This document shows, in pieces, positions 24,448-35,763 of a DNA stretch of 64,000 bases (position 1 is its first letter; each line of letters begins with the position of its first letter). Both the position numbers and the translations under genes were made by a program. The stretch is from Prosopocoilus inquinatus (lineage: Eukaryota; Arthropoda; Insecta; Coleoptera; Lucanidae). The notes beneath the pieces were generated by a model that ran no database searches, was not told where the DNA came from, and worked only from the letters and a program-made list of their open reading frames with translations. Location of the stretch: contig CM069880.1 in assembly GCA_036172665.1 (NCBI GenBank), forward strand, positions 2,234,501-2,298,500, in the 5' to 3' direction.

Positions 24448-27425
24448 AAGTTACTGGAGTCCATCGAAACGCCAAATAACATGAGAGATGAGTAAGGATC
24501 GATTAGATACATCACAGGAACAACGCTAATGCGTGTTGTTTCGTTTAAAACTATTTCCAGCTGCTGCTGCGTCCGAAAATTTCGTATCTCACATTAGAGT
24601 TACTGGAGTCCATCCAAACGTCAAATAACATGTTAGATAAGTAAGGATCGTTTAGATACATCACAGGAACAACGCTAATACGTGCTGTTTCGTTCAAAAC
24701 TATTTCCAGCTTCTGCTGTGTCCGAGAACTTTGTATCTCACATCAGACTTACTGGAGTCCATCCAAACGTAAAATAACATGATAGATGAGTAAGGATCGA
24801 TTAGATACATCACAGGAACATCGCTAATGCGTGTTGTATCGTTTAAAACTATTTCCAGCTTCTGCTGCGTCCGAAAACGTCGTATCTCACATCAGAGTTA
24901 CTGGAGTCCATCGAAACGTCAAATAACATGATAGATAAGTAAGGATCGATTAGATACAGTACAGGAACAACGCTAATACGTGTTGTTTCGTTTAAAACTA
25001 TTTCCAGCTCCTGCTGCGTCCAAAAACTTTGTATCTCACATCAGACTTACTGGAGTCCATCGAAACGTCAAATAACATGTTAGATAAATAAGGATCGTTT
25101 AGATACATCACAGGAACAACGCTAATACGTGTTGTTTCGTTCAAAACTATTTCCAGCTTCTGCTGCGTCGAAGAACTTTGTATCTCACATCAGAGTTACT
25201 GGAGTCCGTCCAAACGTCAAATAACATGAAAGATGAGTAAGGATCGATTAGATACATCACAGGAACAACGCTAATATGTGTTGTTTCGTTTAAAACCATT
25301 TCCAGCTGCTGCTGCGTCCGAAAATTTCGTATCTCACATTAAAGATACTGGAGTCCATCGAAACGTCAAATAACATAGTAGCTAAGTAAGGATCGATTAG
25401 ATACATCACAGGAACAACGCTAATACGTGTTGTTTCGTTTAAAACTATTTCCAGCTTCAGCTGCGTCCGAGAACTTCGTATCTCACATCAAAGTTACTGG
25501 AGTCCATCGAAACGCCAAATAACATGATAGATGAGTAAGGATCGATTAGATACATCACAGGAACCGCTAATACGTGTTGTTTCGTTCAAAACTATTTCCA
25601 GCTTCTGCTGCGTCGAAGAACTTTGTATCTCACATCAGAGTTACTTCAGTCCATCCAAACGTCAAATAACATGTTAGATAAATAAGGATCGTTTAGATAC
25701 ATCACAGGAACAACGCTAATACGTGTTGTTTCGTTCAAAACTATTTCCAGCTTCTGCTGCGTCCGAGAACTTTGTATCTCACATCAGAGTTACTGGAGTT
25801 CATCGAAACGCCAAATAACATGATAGATGAGTAAGGATCGATTAGATACATCACAGGAACAACGCTAATGCGTGTTGTTTCGTTTAAAACTATTTCTAGC
25901 TTCAGCTGCGTCCGAGAACTTCGTATCTCACATCAAAGTTACTGGAGTCTATCGAAACGCCAAATAACATGATAGATGAGTAAGGATCGATTAGATACAT
26001 CACAGGAACAACGCTAATGCGTGTTGTTTCCTTTAAAACTATTTCTAGCTTCAGCTGCGTCCGAGAACTTCGTAACTCACATAAAAGTTACTGGAGTCCA
26101 TCGAAACGCCAAATAACATGAGAGATGAGTAAGGATCGATTAGATACATCACAGGAACAACGCTAATGCGTGTTGTTTCGTTTAAAACTATTTCCAGCTT
26201 CTGCTGCGTCCGGAAATTTCGTATCTCACATCATAGTTACTGGAGTCCATCGAAACGTCAAATAACATAGTAGATAAATAAGGATCGATTAGATACATCA
26301 CAGGAACAACGCTAATACGTGTTGTTTCGTTCAAAACTATTTCCAGCTTCTGCTGCGTCCGAGAACATTGTATCTCACATCAGAGTTACTGGAGTCCATC
26401 GAAACGCCAAATAACATGAGAGAGGAGTAAGGATCGATTAGATACATCACAGGAACAACGCTAATGCGTGTTGTTTCGTTTAAAACTATTTCTAGCTTCA
26501 GCTGCGTCCGAGAACTTCGTATCTCACATCAAAGTTACTGGAGTCTATCGAAACGCCAAATAACATGATAGATGAGTAAGGATCGATTAGATACATCACA
26601 GGAACAACGCTAATGCGTGTTGTTTCCTTTAAAACTATTTCTAGCTTCAGCTGCGTCCGAGAACTTCGTAACTCACATTAAAGTTACTGGAGTCCATCGA
26701 AACGCCAAATAACATGAGAGATGAGTAAGGATCGATTAGATACATCACAGGAACAACGCTAATGCGTGTTGTTTCGTTTAAAACTATTTCCAGCTTCTGC
26801 TGCGTCCGTAAACGTCGTATCTCACATCAGAGTTACTGGAGTCCATCGAAACGCCAAATAACATGATAGATGAGTAAGGATCAATTAGATACATCACAGG
26901 AACAACGCTAATGCGTGTTGTTTCGTTTAAAACTATTTCCAGCTTCTGCTGCGTCCGTAAACGTCGTATCTCACATCAGAGTTACTGGAGTCCATCGAAA
27001 CGTCAAATAACATAGTAGCTAAGTAAGGATCGATTAGATACATCACAGGAACAACGCTAATACGTGTTGTTTCGTTCAAAACTACCTCCAGCTTCTGCTG
27101 CGTCCGAGAACTTCGTATCTCACATCAAAGTTACTGGAGTCCATCGAAACGCCAAATAACATGATAGATGAGTAAGGATCGATTAGATACATCACAGGAA
27201 CAACGCTAATGCGTGTTGTTTCGTTTAAAACTATTTCCAGCTTCTGCTGCCTCCGTAAACGTCGTATCTCACATCAGAGTTACTGGAGTCCATCGAAACG
27301 TCAAATAACATGATAGATGAGTAAGGATCGATTAGATACATCACAGGAACAACGCTAATGCGTGTTGTTTGCTTTAAAACTATTTCTAGCTTCAGCTGCG
27401 TCCGAGAACTTCGTAACTCTCATCA
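24448..27425 (-). repeat. 20-monomer higher-order unit B2, 2978 bp
   Basis: Second tandem copy of B1, nearly identical. A private difference is gttacttcagtcc near 25643 where B1 has gttactggagtcc. It carries the same ordered set of rare variants, including ctacctccagc, taaacgtcg and ggaaatttcg monomers. Confidence 0.9.
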
Positions 27426-28536
27426 AAGTTACTGGAGTCCATCGAAACGCCAAATAACATGAGAGATGAGTAAGGATCGATTAGATACATCACAGGAACA
27501 ACGCTAATGCGTGTTGTTTCGTTTAAAACTATTTCCAGCTGCTGCTGCGTCCGAAAATTTCGTATCTCACATTAGAGTTACTGGAGTCCATCCAAACGTC
27601 AAATAACATGTTAGATAAGTAAGGATCGTTTAGATACATCACAGGAACAACGCTAATACGTGCTGTTTCGTTCAAAACTATTTCCAGCTTCTGCTGTGTC
27701 CGAGAACTTTGTATCTCACATCAGACTTACTGGAGTCCATCCAAACGTAAAATAACATGATAGATGAGTAAGGATCGATTAGATACATCACAGGAACATC
27801 GCTAATGCGTGTTGTTTCGTTTAAAACTATTTCCAGCTTCTGCTGCGTCCGAAAACGTCGTATCTCACATCAGAGTTACTGGAGTCCATCGAAACGTCAA
27901 ATAACATGATAGATAAGTAAGGATCGATTAGATACAGTACAGGAACAACGCTAATACGTGTTGTTTCGTTTAAAACTATTTCCAGCTCCTGCTGCGTCCA
28001 AAAACTTTGTATCTCACATCAGACTTACTGGAGTCCATCGAAACGTCAAATAACATGTTAGATAAATAAGGATCGTTTAGATACATCACAGGAACAACGC
28101 TAATACGTGTTGTTTCGTTCAAAACTATTTCCAGCTTCTGCTGCGTCGAAGAACTTTGTATCTCACATCAGAGTTACTGGAGTCCGTCCAAACGTCAAAT
28201 AACATGAAAGATGAGTAAGGATCGATTAGATACATCACAGGAACAACGCTAATATGTGTTGTTTCGTTTAAAACCATTTCCAGCTGCTGCTGCGTCCGAA
28301 AATTTCGTATCTCACATTAGAGTTACTGGAGTCCATCGAAACGTCAAATAACATAGTAGCTAAGTAAGGATCGATTAGATACATCACAGGAACAACGCTA
28401 ATACGTGTTGTTTCGTTTAAAACTATTTCCAGCTTCAGCTGCGTCCGAGAACTTCGTATCTCACATCAAAGTTACTGGAGTCCATCGAAACGCCAAATAA
28501 CATGATAGATGAGTAAGGATCGATTAGATACATCAC
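27426..28536 (-). repeat. 20-monomer unit B3, truncated
   Basis: Third copy, matching the first 1.1 kb of B1 and B2 (acgtgctgtttcg at 27659, cgtcgaagaac near 28145). It reads acattagagttactgg near 28316 where B1 and B2 read acattaaagatactgg. Agreement stops near 28537, where B1 and B2 have the 2-bp deletion aggaaccgct and this copy continues into gctaatatgtgttttttcg. Confidence 0.85.
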
Positions 28537-29572
28537 AGGAACAACGCTAATATGTGTTTTTTCGTTTAAAACTATTTCCAGCTGCTGCTGCGTCCGAAAA
28601 TTTCGTATCTCACATTAGAGTTACTGGAGTCCATCCAAACGTAAAATAACATGATAGATGAGTAAGGATCGATTAGATACATCACAGGAACATCGCTAAT
28701 ACGTGTTGTTTCGTTTAAAACTATTTCCAGCTTCTGCTGCGTCCGAAAACGTCGTATCTCACATCAGAGTTACTGGAGTCCATCCAAACGTAAAATAACA
28801 TGATAGATGAGTAAGGATCGATTAGATACATCACAGGAACATCGCTAATGCGTGTTGTTTCGTTTAAAACTATTTCCAGCTTCTGCTGCGTCCGAAAACG
28901 TCGTATCTCACATCAAAGTTACTGGAGTCAATCGAAACGCCAAATAACATGATAGATGAGTAAGGATCGATTAGATACATCACAGGAACAACGCTAATGC
29001 GTGTTGTTTCGTTTAAAACTATTTCCAGCTTCTGCTGCGTCCGAGAACTTCGTATCTCACATCAGAGTTACTGGTGTCCATCCAAACGTGAAATAACATG
29101 ATAGATGAGTAAGGATCGATTAGATACATCACAGGAACAACGCTAATACGTGTTGTTTCGTTTAAAACTATTTCCAGCTCCTGCTGCGTCCAAAAACTTT
29201 GTATCTCACATCAGAGTTACTGGAGTCCATCCAAACGTCAAATAACATGTTAGATAAATAAGGATCGTTTAGATACATCACAGGAACAACGCTAATACGT
29301 GTTGTTTCGTTCAAAACTATTTCCAGCTTCTGCTGCGTCCGAGAAATTTGTATCTCACATCAGAGTTACTGGAGTTCATCGAAACGCCAAATAACATGAT
29401 GGATGAGTAAGGATCGATTAGATACATCACAGGAACAACGCTAATATGTGTTGTTTCGATTAAAACTATTTCCAGCTGCTGCTGCGTCCGAAAATTTCGT
29501 ATCTCACATTAGAGTTACTGGAGTCCATCGAAACGCCAAATAACATGATAGATGAGTAAGGATATCAATCAA
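28537..29572 (-). repeat. Ordinary - monomers between the B units and the first hairpin
   Basis: About seven monomers, mixing variants seen elsewhere: atgtgttttttcg, gagtcaatcg near 28925, ctggtgtccatcc near 29072, gagaaatttg at 29341. It ends with the gtttcgattaaaac monomer that immediately precedes four of the other hairpin copies as well. No gene is present. Confidence 0.85.
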
Positions 29573-29636
29573 CGCATTAGCGTTGTTCCTGTGATGTATC
29601 TAATCATAGATACATCACAGGAACAACGCTAATGCG
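29573..29636. repeat. Hairpin insert, copy 1: 30-bp perfect stem, 4-nt loop
   Basis: Left arm 29573-29602 (cgcattagcgttgttcctgt to gtatcta) and right arm 29607-29636 are exact reverse complements; the loop is atca. The monomer otherwise reads ggatcgattagatac; here the 4 bases cgat are replaced by 43 bases, a net gain of 39. The insert is a piece of monomer turned back to + orientation, so it is a fold-back of the adjacent sequence rather than foreign DNA. Eight bases of partly matching sequence (atcaatca) lie at its left junction. Confidence 0.95.
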
Positions 29637-30818
29637 TGTTGTTTCCTATAAAACTATTTCTAGCTTCAGCTGCGTCCGAGAACTTCGTATCTCACATCAA
29701 AGTTACTGGAGTCTATCGAAACGCCAAATAACATGATAGATGAGTAAGGATCGATTAGATACATCACAGGAACAACGCTAATATGTGTTTTTTCGTTTAA
29801 AACTATTTCCAGCTGCTGCTGCGTCCGAAAATTTCGTATCTCACATTAGAGTTACTGGAGTCCATCGAAACGTCAAATAACATAGTAGCTAAGTAAGGAT
29901 CGATTAGATACATCACAGGAACAACGCTAATACGTGTTGTTTCGTTCAAAACTATTTCCAGCTTCTGCTGCGTCCGAAAATTTCGTATCTCACATTAGAG
30001 TTACTGGAGTCCATCGAAACGTCAAATAACATAGTAGCTAAGTAAGGATCGATTAGATACATCACAGGAACAACGCTAATACGTGTTGTTTCGTTCAAAA
30101 CTACCTCCAGCTGCTGCTGCGTCCGAAAATTTCGTATCTCACATTAGAGTTACTGGAGTCCATCGAAACGTCAAATAACATAGTAGCTAAGTAAGGATCG
30201 ATTAGATACATCACAGGAACAACGCTAATACGTGTTGTTTCGTTTAAAACTATTTCCAGCTTCAGCTGCGTCCGAGAACTTCGTATCTCACATCAAAGTT
30301 ACTGGAGTCCATCGAAACGCCAAATAACATGATAGATGAGTAAGGATCGATTAGATACATCACAGGAACAACGCTAATATGTGTTTTTTCGTTTAAAACT
30401 ATTTCCAGCTGCTGCTGCGTCCGAAAATTTCGTATCTCACATTAGAGTTACTGGAGTCCATCGAAACGTCAAATAACATAGTAGCTAAGTAAGGATCGAT
30501 TAGATACATCACAGGAACAACGCTAATACGTGTTGTTTCGTTCAAAACTATTTCCAGCTTCTGCTGCGTCCAAAAACTTTGTATCTCACATCAGAGTTAC
30601 TGGAGTCCATCCAAACGTAAAATAACATGATAGATGAGTAAGGATCGATTAGATACATCACAGGAACATCGCTAATGCGTGTTGTTTCGTTTAAAACTAT
30701 TTCCAGCTTCTGCTGCGTCCGAGAACTTTGTATCTCACATCAGAGTTACTGGAGTCCATCGAAACGCCAAATAACATGATAGATGAGTAAGGATCGATTA
30801 GATACATCACAGGAACAA

Positions 30819-30874
30819 CGCTAATATGTGTTGTTTCGTTTAAAACCGCTAATACGTGTTGTTTCATTTAAAAC
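30819..30874 (-). repeat. 28-bp tandem duplication in a monomer, copy 1
   Basis: cgctaatatgtgttgtttcg plus tttaaaac is followed at once by a second copy with two changes (aatacg, ttcatt), so this monomer is 28 bp longer than normal. The same lesion is present at 41180-41235 and 44648-44703. Confidence 0.9.
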
Positions 30875-31973
30875 TATTTCCAGCTTCTGCTGCGTCCGTA
30901 AACTTTGTATCTCACATCAGAGTTACTGGAGTCCATCGAAACGCCAAATAACATGATAGATGAGTAAGGATCGATTAGATACATCACAGGAACAACGCTA
31001 ATGCGTGTTGTTTCGTTTAAAACTATTTCCAGCTTCTGCTGCGTCCGAGAACTTCGTATCTCACATCAGAGTTACTAGAGTCCATCCAAACGTCAAATAA
31101 CATGATAGATAAGTATGGATCGATTAGATACATCACAGGAACAACGCTAATATGTGTTGTTTCGTTAAAAACTATTTCCAGCTTCTGCTGCGTCCGAAAA
31201 CGTCGTATCTCACATCAGAGTAACTGGAGTCCATCGAAACGTCAAATAACATGATAGATAAGTAAGGATCGATTAGATACAGCACAGGAACAACGCTAAT
31301 ACGTGTTGTTTCGTTTAAAACTATTTCCAGCTGCTGCTGCGTCCAAAAACTTTCTATTTCACATCAGACTTACTGGAGTCCATCCAAACGTCAAATAACA
31401 TGATAGATGAGTAAGGATCGATTAGCTACATCACAGGAACAACGCTAATATGTGTTGTTTCGTTTAAAACTATTTCCGCTGCTGCTGCTGCGTCCGAAAA
31501 TTTCGTATCTCACATTAGAGTTACTGGAGTCCATCGAAACGTCAAATAACATAGTAGCTAAGTAAGGATCGATTAGATACATCACAGGAACAACGCTAAT
31601 ACGTGTTGTTTCGTTCAAAACTATTTGCAGCTTCTGCTGCGTCCAAAAACTTTGTATCTCACATCAGAGTTACTGGATTCCATCCAAACGTAAAATAACA
31701 TGATAGATCAGTAAGGATCGATTAGATACATCACAGGAACATCGCTAATGCGTGTTGTTTCGTTTAAAACTATTTCCAGCTTCTGCTGCGTCCGAAAACG
31801 TCGTATCTCACATCAGAGTTACTGGAGTCCATCAAAACGTAAAATAACATGATAGATGAGTAAGGATCGATTAGATACATCACAGCAACATCGCTAATGC
31901 GTGTTGTTTCGTTTAAAACTATTTCCAGCTTCTGCTGCGTCCGAAAACGTCGTATCTCACATCAAAGTTACTG

Positions 31974-32229
31974 GATCCTTACTTAGCTACTATGTTATTT
32001 GACGTTTCGATGGACTCCAGTAACTCTGATGTGAGATACAAATTTCTCGGACGCAGCAGAAGCTGGAAATAGTTTTGAACGAAACAACACGTATTAGCGT
32101 TGTTCCTGTGATGTATCTAAACGATCCTTACTTATCTAACATGTTATTTGACGTTTGGATGGACTCAAGTAAGTCTGATGTGAGATACAAAGTTTTTGGA
32201 CGCAGCAGGAGCTGGAAATAGTTTTAAAT
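31974..32229 (+). repeat. Inverted island, copy 1, about 256 bp of + monomers inside block B
   Basis: Reads gatccttacttagctactatg through about 1.7 monomers to gttttaaat, then returns to -. It is bounded by 19-bp direct repeats, ctcacatcaaagttactgg (31956-31974) and ctcacatcagagttactgg (32230-32248), so the - register is regained exactly with a net insertion of 274 bp. The left junction shares ga between the two orientations and creates a GGATCC site. The right junction has 1-2 bp of overlap. The two monomers inside are of the ttttgaacg and caggagctgg types, which follow one another in both blocks. Confidence 0.93.
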
Positions 32230-32489
32230 CTCACATCAGAGTTACTGGAGTCCATGGAAACGTCAAGTAACATGACAGATAAGTAAGTATCGATTAGATA
32301 CAGCACAGGAACAACGCTAATACGTGTTGTTTCGCTTAAAAATATTTCCAGCTTCTGCTGCGTCCCAAAACTTTGTATCTCACATCAGACTTACTGGAGT
32401 CCATCCATACGTCAAATAACATGTTAGATAAATAAGGATCGTTTAGATACATCACAGGAACAACGCTAATGCGTGTTGTTTCATTTAAA

Positions 32490-34126
32490 ACTGTTTCCAG
32501 CTTCTGCAGCGTCCGAGAATTTCGTATCTCACATCAGGGTTACTGGAGTCCATCCAAACGTCAAATAACATGATAGATAAGTAAGGATCGATTAGATACA
32601 GCACAGGAACAACGCTAATGCGTGTTGTTTCGTTTAAAACTATTTCCAGCTTCCGCTGCGTTCGAAAATTTTGTTTCTCACATCAGGGTTACTGGAGTAA
32701 ATCCAAACGTCAAATAACATGATAGATAAGTAAGGATCGATTAGATACATCACAGGAACAACGCTAATGCCTGTTGTTTCGTTTAAAACTATTTCTAGCT
32801 TCAGCAGCGTCCGAGAACTTCGTATCTCGCATCAAAGTTACTGGAGTCCATCGAAACGCCAAATAACATGATAGATGAGTAAGGATCGATTAGATACATC
32901 ACAGGAACAACGCTAATGCGTGTTGTTTCGTTTAAAACTATTTCCAGCTTCCGCTGCGTTCGAAAATTTTGTTTCTCACATCAGGGTTACTGGAGTAAAT
33001 CCAAACGTCAAATAACATGATAGATAAGTAAGGATCGATTAGATACATCACAGGAACAACGCTAATACGTGTTGTTTCGTTTAAAACTATTTCCAGCTTC
33101 TGCTGCGTCCGAAAACGTCGTATCACACATCAGAGTTACTGGAGTCCATCGAAACGTCAAATAACATGATAGATAAGTAAGGATCGATTAGATACAGCAC
33201 AGGAACAACGCCAATACGTGTTATTTCGTTCAAAACTATTTCCAGCTTCTGCTGCGTCCGAGAACTTTGTATCTCACATCAGAGTTACTGGAGTCCGTCC
33301 AAACGTCAAATATCATGATAGATGAGTAAGGATCGATTAGATACATCACAGGAACAACGCTAATATGTGTTGTTTCGTTTAAAACTATTTCCAGCTGCTG
33401 CTGCGTCCGAAAATTTCGTATCTCACATTAGAGTTACTGGAGTCCATCGAAACGTCAAATAACATAGTAGCTAAGTAAGGATCGATTAGATACATCACAG
33501 GAACAACGCTAATACGTGTTGTTTCGTTCAAAACTATTTCCAGCTTCTGCTGCGTCCAAAAACTTTGTATCTCACATCAGAGATACTGGAGTCCATCCAA
33601 ACGTCAAATAACATGATAGATGAGTAAGGATTGATTAGATACATCACAGGAACAAGGCTAATGCGTATTGTTTCCTTTAAAACTATTTCTAGCTTCAGCT
33701 GCGTCCGAGAACTTCGTATCTCACATCAATGTTACTGGAGTCCATCGAAACGCCAAATAACATGATAGATGAGTAAGGATCGATTAGATACATCACAGGA
33801 ACAACGCTAATGCGTGTTGTTTCCTTTAAAACTATTTCTAACTTCAGCTACGTCCGAGAACTTCGTAACACATCAAAGTTACTGGAGTCCATCGAAACGC
33901 CAAATAACATGAGAGATGAGTAAGGATCGATTAGATACATCACAGGAACAACGCTAATGCGTGTTGTTTCGTTTAAAAGTATTTCCAGCTTCTGCTGCGT
34001 CCGGAAACGTCGTATCTCACATCAGAGTTACTGGAGTCCATCGAAACGTCAAATAACATGATAGATAAGTAAGGATCGATTAGATACAGCACAGGAACAA
34101 CGCTAATACGTGTTGTTTCGTTTAAA
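32490..34126 (-). repeat. 1637-bp subunit, copy 1 (11 monomers)
   Basis: The variant cttccgctgcgttcg at 32650 recurs 1637 bp on at 34287, and the one at 32946 recurs at 34583. The length is 11 x 149 minus 2, the 2 bp being a deletion in cttcgtaacacatc near 33850. The subunit includes gttttgtttctcac and tatctcgcatc monomers that are rare elsewhere. Confidence 0.88.
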
Positions 34127-35763
34127 ACTATTTCCAGCTTCTGCAGCGTCCGAAAATTTCGTATCTCACATCAGGGTTACTGGAGTCCATCCAAACGTCA
34201 AATAACATGATAGATAAGTAAGGATCGATTAGATACAGCACAGGAACAACGCTAATGCGTGTTGTTTCGTTTAAAACTATTTCCAGCTTCCGCTGCGTTC
34301 GAAAATTTTGTTTCTCACATCAGGGTTACTGGAGTAAATCCAAACGTCAAATAACATGATAGATAAGTAAGGATCGATTAGATACATCACAGGAACAACG
34401 CTAATGCCTGTTGTTTCGTTTAAAACTATTTCTAGCTTCAGCAGCGTCCGAGAACTTCGTATCTCGCATCAAAGTTACTGGAGTCCATCGAAACGCCAAA
34501 TAACATGATAGATGAGTAAGGATCGATTAGATACATCACAGGAACAACGCTAATGCGTGTTGTTTCGTTTAAAACTATTTCCAGCTTCCGCTGCGTTCGA
34601 AAATTTTGTTTCTCACATCAGGGTTACTGGAGTAAATCCAAACGTCAAATAACATGATAGATAAGTAAGGATCGATTAGATACATCACAGGAACAACGCT
34701 AATACGTGTTGTTTCGTTTAAAACTATTTCCAGCTTCTGCTGCGTCCGAAAACTTCGTATCACACATCAGAGTTACTGGAGTCCATCGAAACGTCAAATA
34801 ACATGATAGATAAGTAAGGATCGATTAGATACAGCACAGGAACAACGCCAATACGTGTTATTTCGTTCAAAACTATTTCCAGCTTCTGCTGCGTCCGAGA
34901 ACTTTGTATCTCACATCAGAGTTACTGGAGTCCGTCCAAACGTCAAATATCATGATAGATGAGTAAGGATCGATTAGATACATCACAGGAACAACGCTAA
35001 TATGTGTTGTTTCGTTTAAAACTATTTCCAGCTGCTGCTGCGTCCGAAAATTTCGTATCTCACATTAGAGTTACTGGAGTCCATCGAAACGTCAAATAAC
35101 ATAGTAGCTAAGTAAGGATCGATTAGATACATCACAGGAACAACGCTAATACGTGTTGTTTCGTTCAAAACTATTTCCAGCTTCTGCTGCGTCCAAAAAC
35201 TTTGTATCTCACATCAGAGATACTGGAGTCCATCCAAACGTCAAATAACATGATAGATGAGTAAGGATTGATTAGATACATCACAGGAACAAGGCTAATG
35301 CGTGTTGTTTCCTTTAAAACTATTTCTAGCTTCAGCTGCGTCCGAGAACTTCGTATCTCACATCAATGATACTGGAGTCCATCGAAACGCCAAATAACAT
35401 GATAGATGAGTAAGGATCGATTAGATACATCACAGGAACAACGCTAATGCGTGTTGTTTCCTTTAAAACTATTTCTAACTTCAGCTACGTCCGAGAACTT
35501 CGTAACACATCAAAGTTACTGGAGTCCATCGAAACGCCAAATAACATGAGAGATGAGTAAGGATCGATTAGATACATCACAGGAACAACGCTAATGCGTG
35601 TTGTTTCGTTTAAAACTATTTCCAGCTTCTGCTGCGTCCGGAAACGTCGTATCTCACATCAGAGTTACTGGAGTCCATCGAAACGTCAAATAACATGATA
35701 GATAAGTAAGGATCGATTAGATACAGCACAGGAACAACGCTAATACGTGTTGTTTCGTTTAAA
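34127..35763 (-). repeat. 1637-bp subunit, copy 2
   Basis: Tandem copy of 32490-34126, with the 2-bp deletion recurring near 35503. Unit U4 has only one equivalent (from about 46170), with one monomer fewer. Short open frames at 32938-33126 and 34575-34763 fall at the same place in both subunits and are satellite read-through. Confidence 0.88.

Noticed and set aside
31956..32248. Transposon insertion with target-site duplication
   Set aside because: The flanking 19-bp direct repeats look like a target duplication, but the 256 bp between them are ordinary satellite monomers with no terminal inverted repeats, no poly-A and no coding capacity. Kept as a finding on rearrangement only.
32938..33126. 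62-residue open frame, repeated at 34575-34763
   Set aside because: The two are the same satellite position in the duplicated 1637-bp subunit. The repetition comes from the DNA duplication, not from coding constraint.
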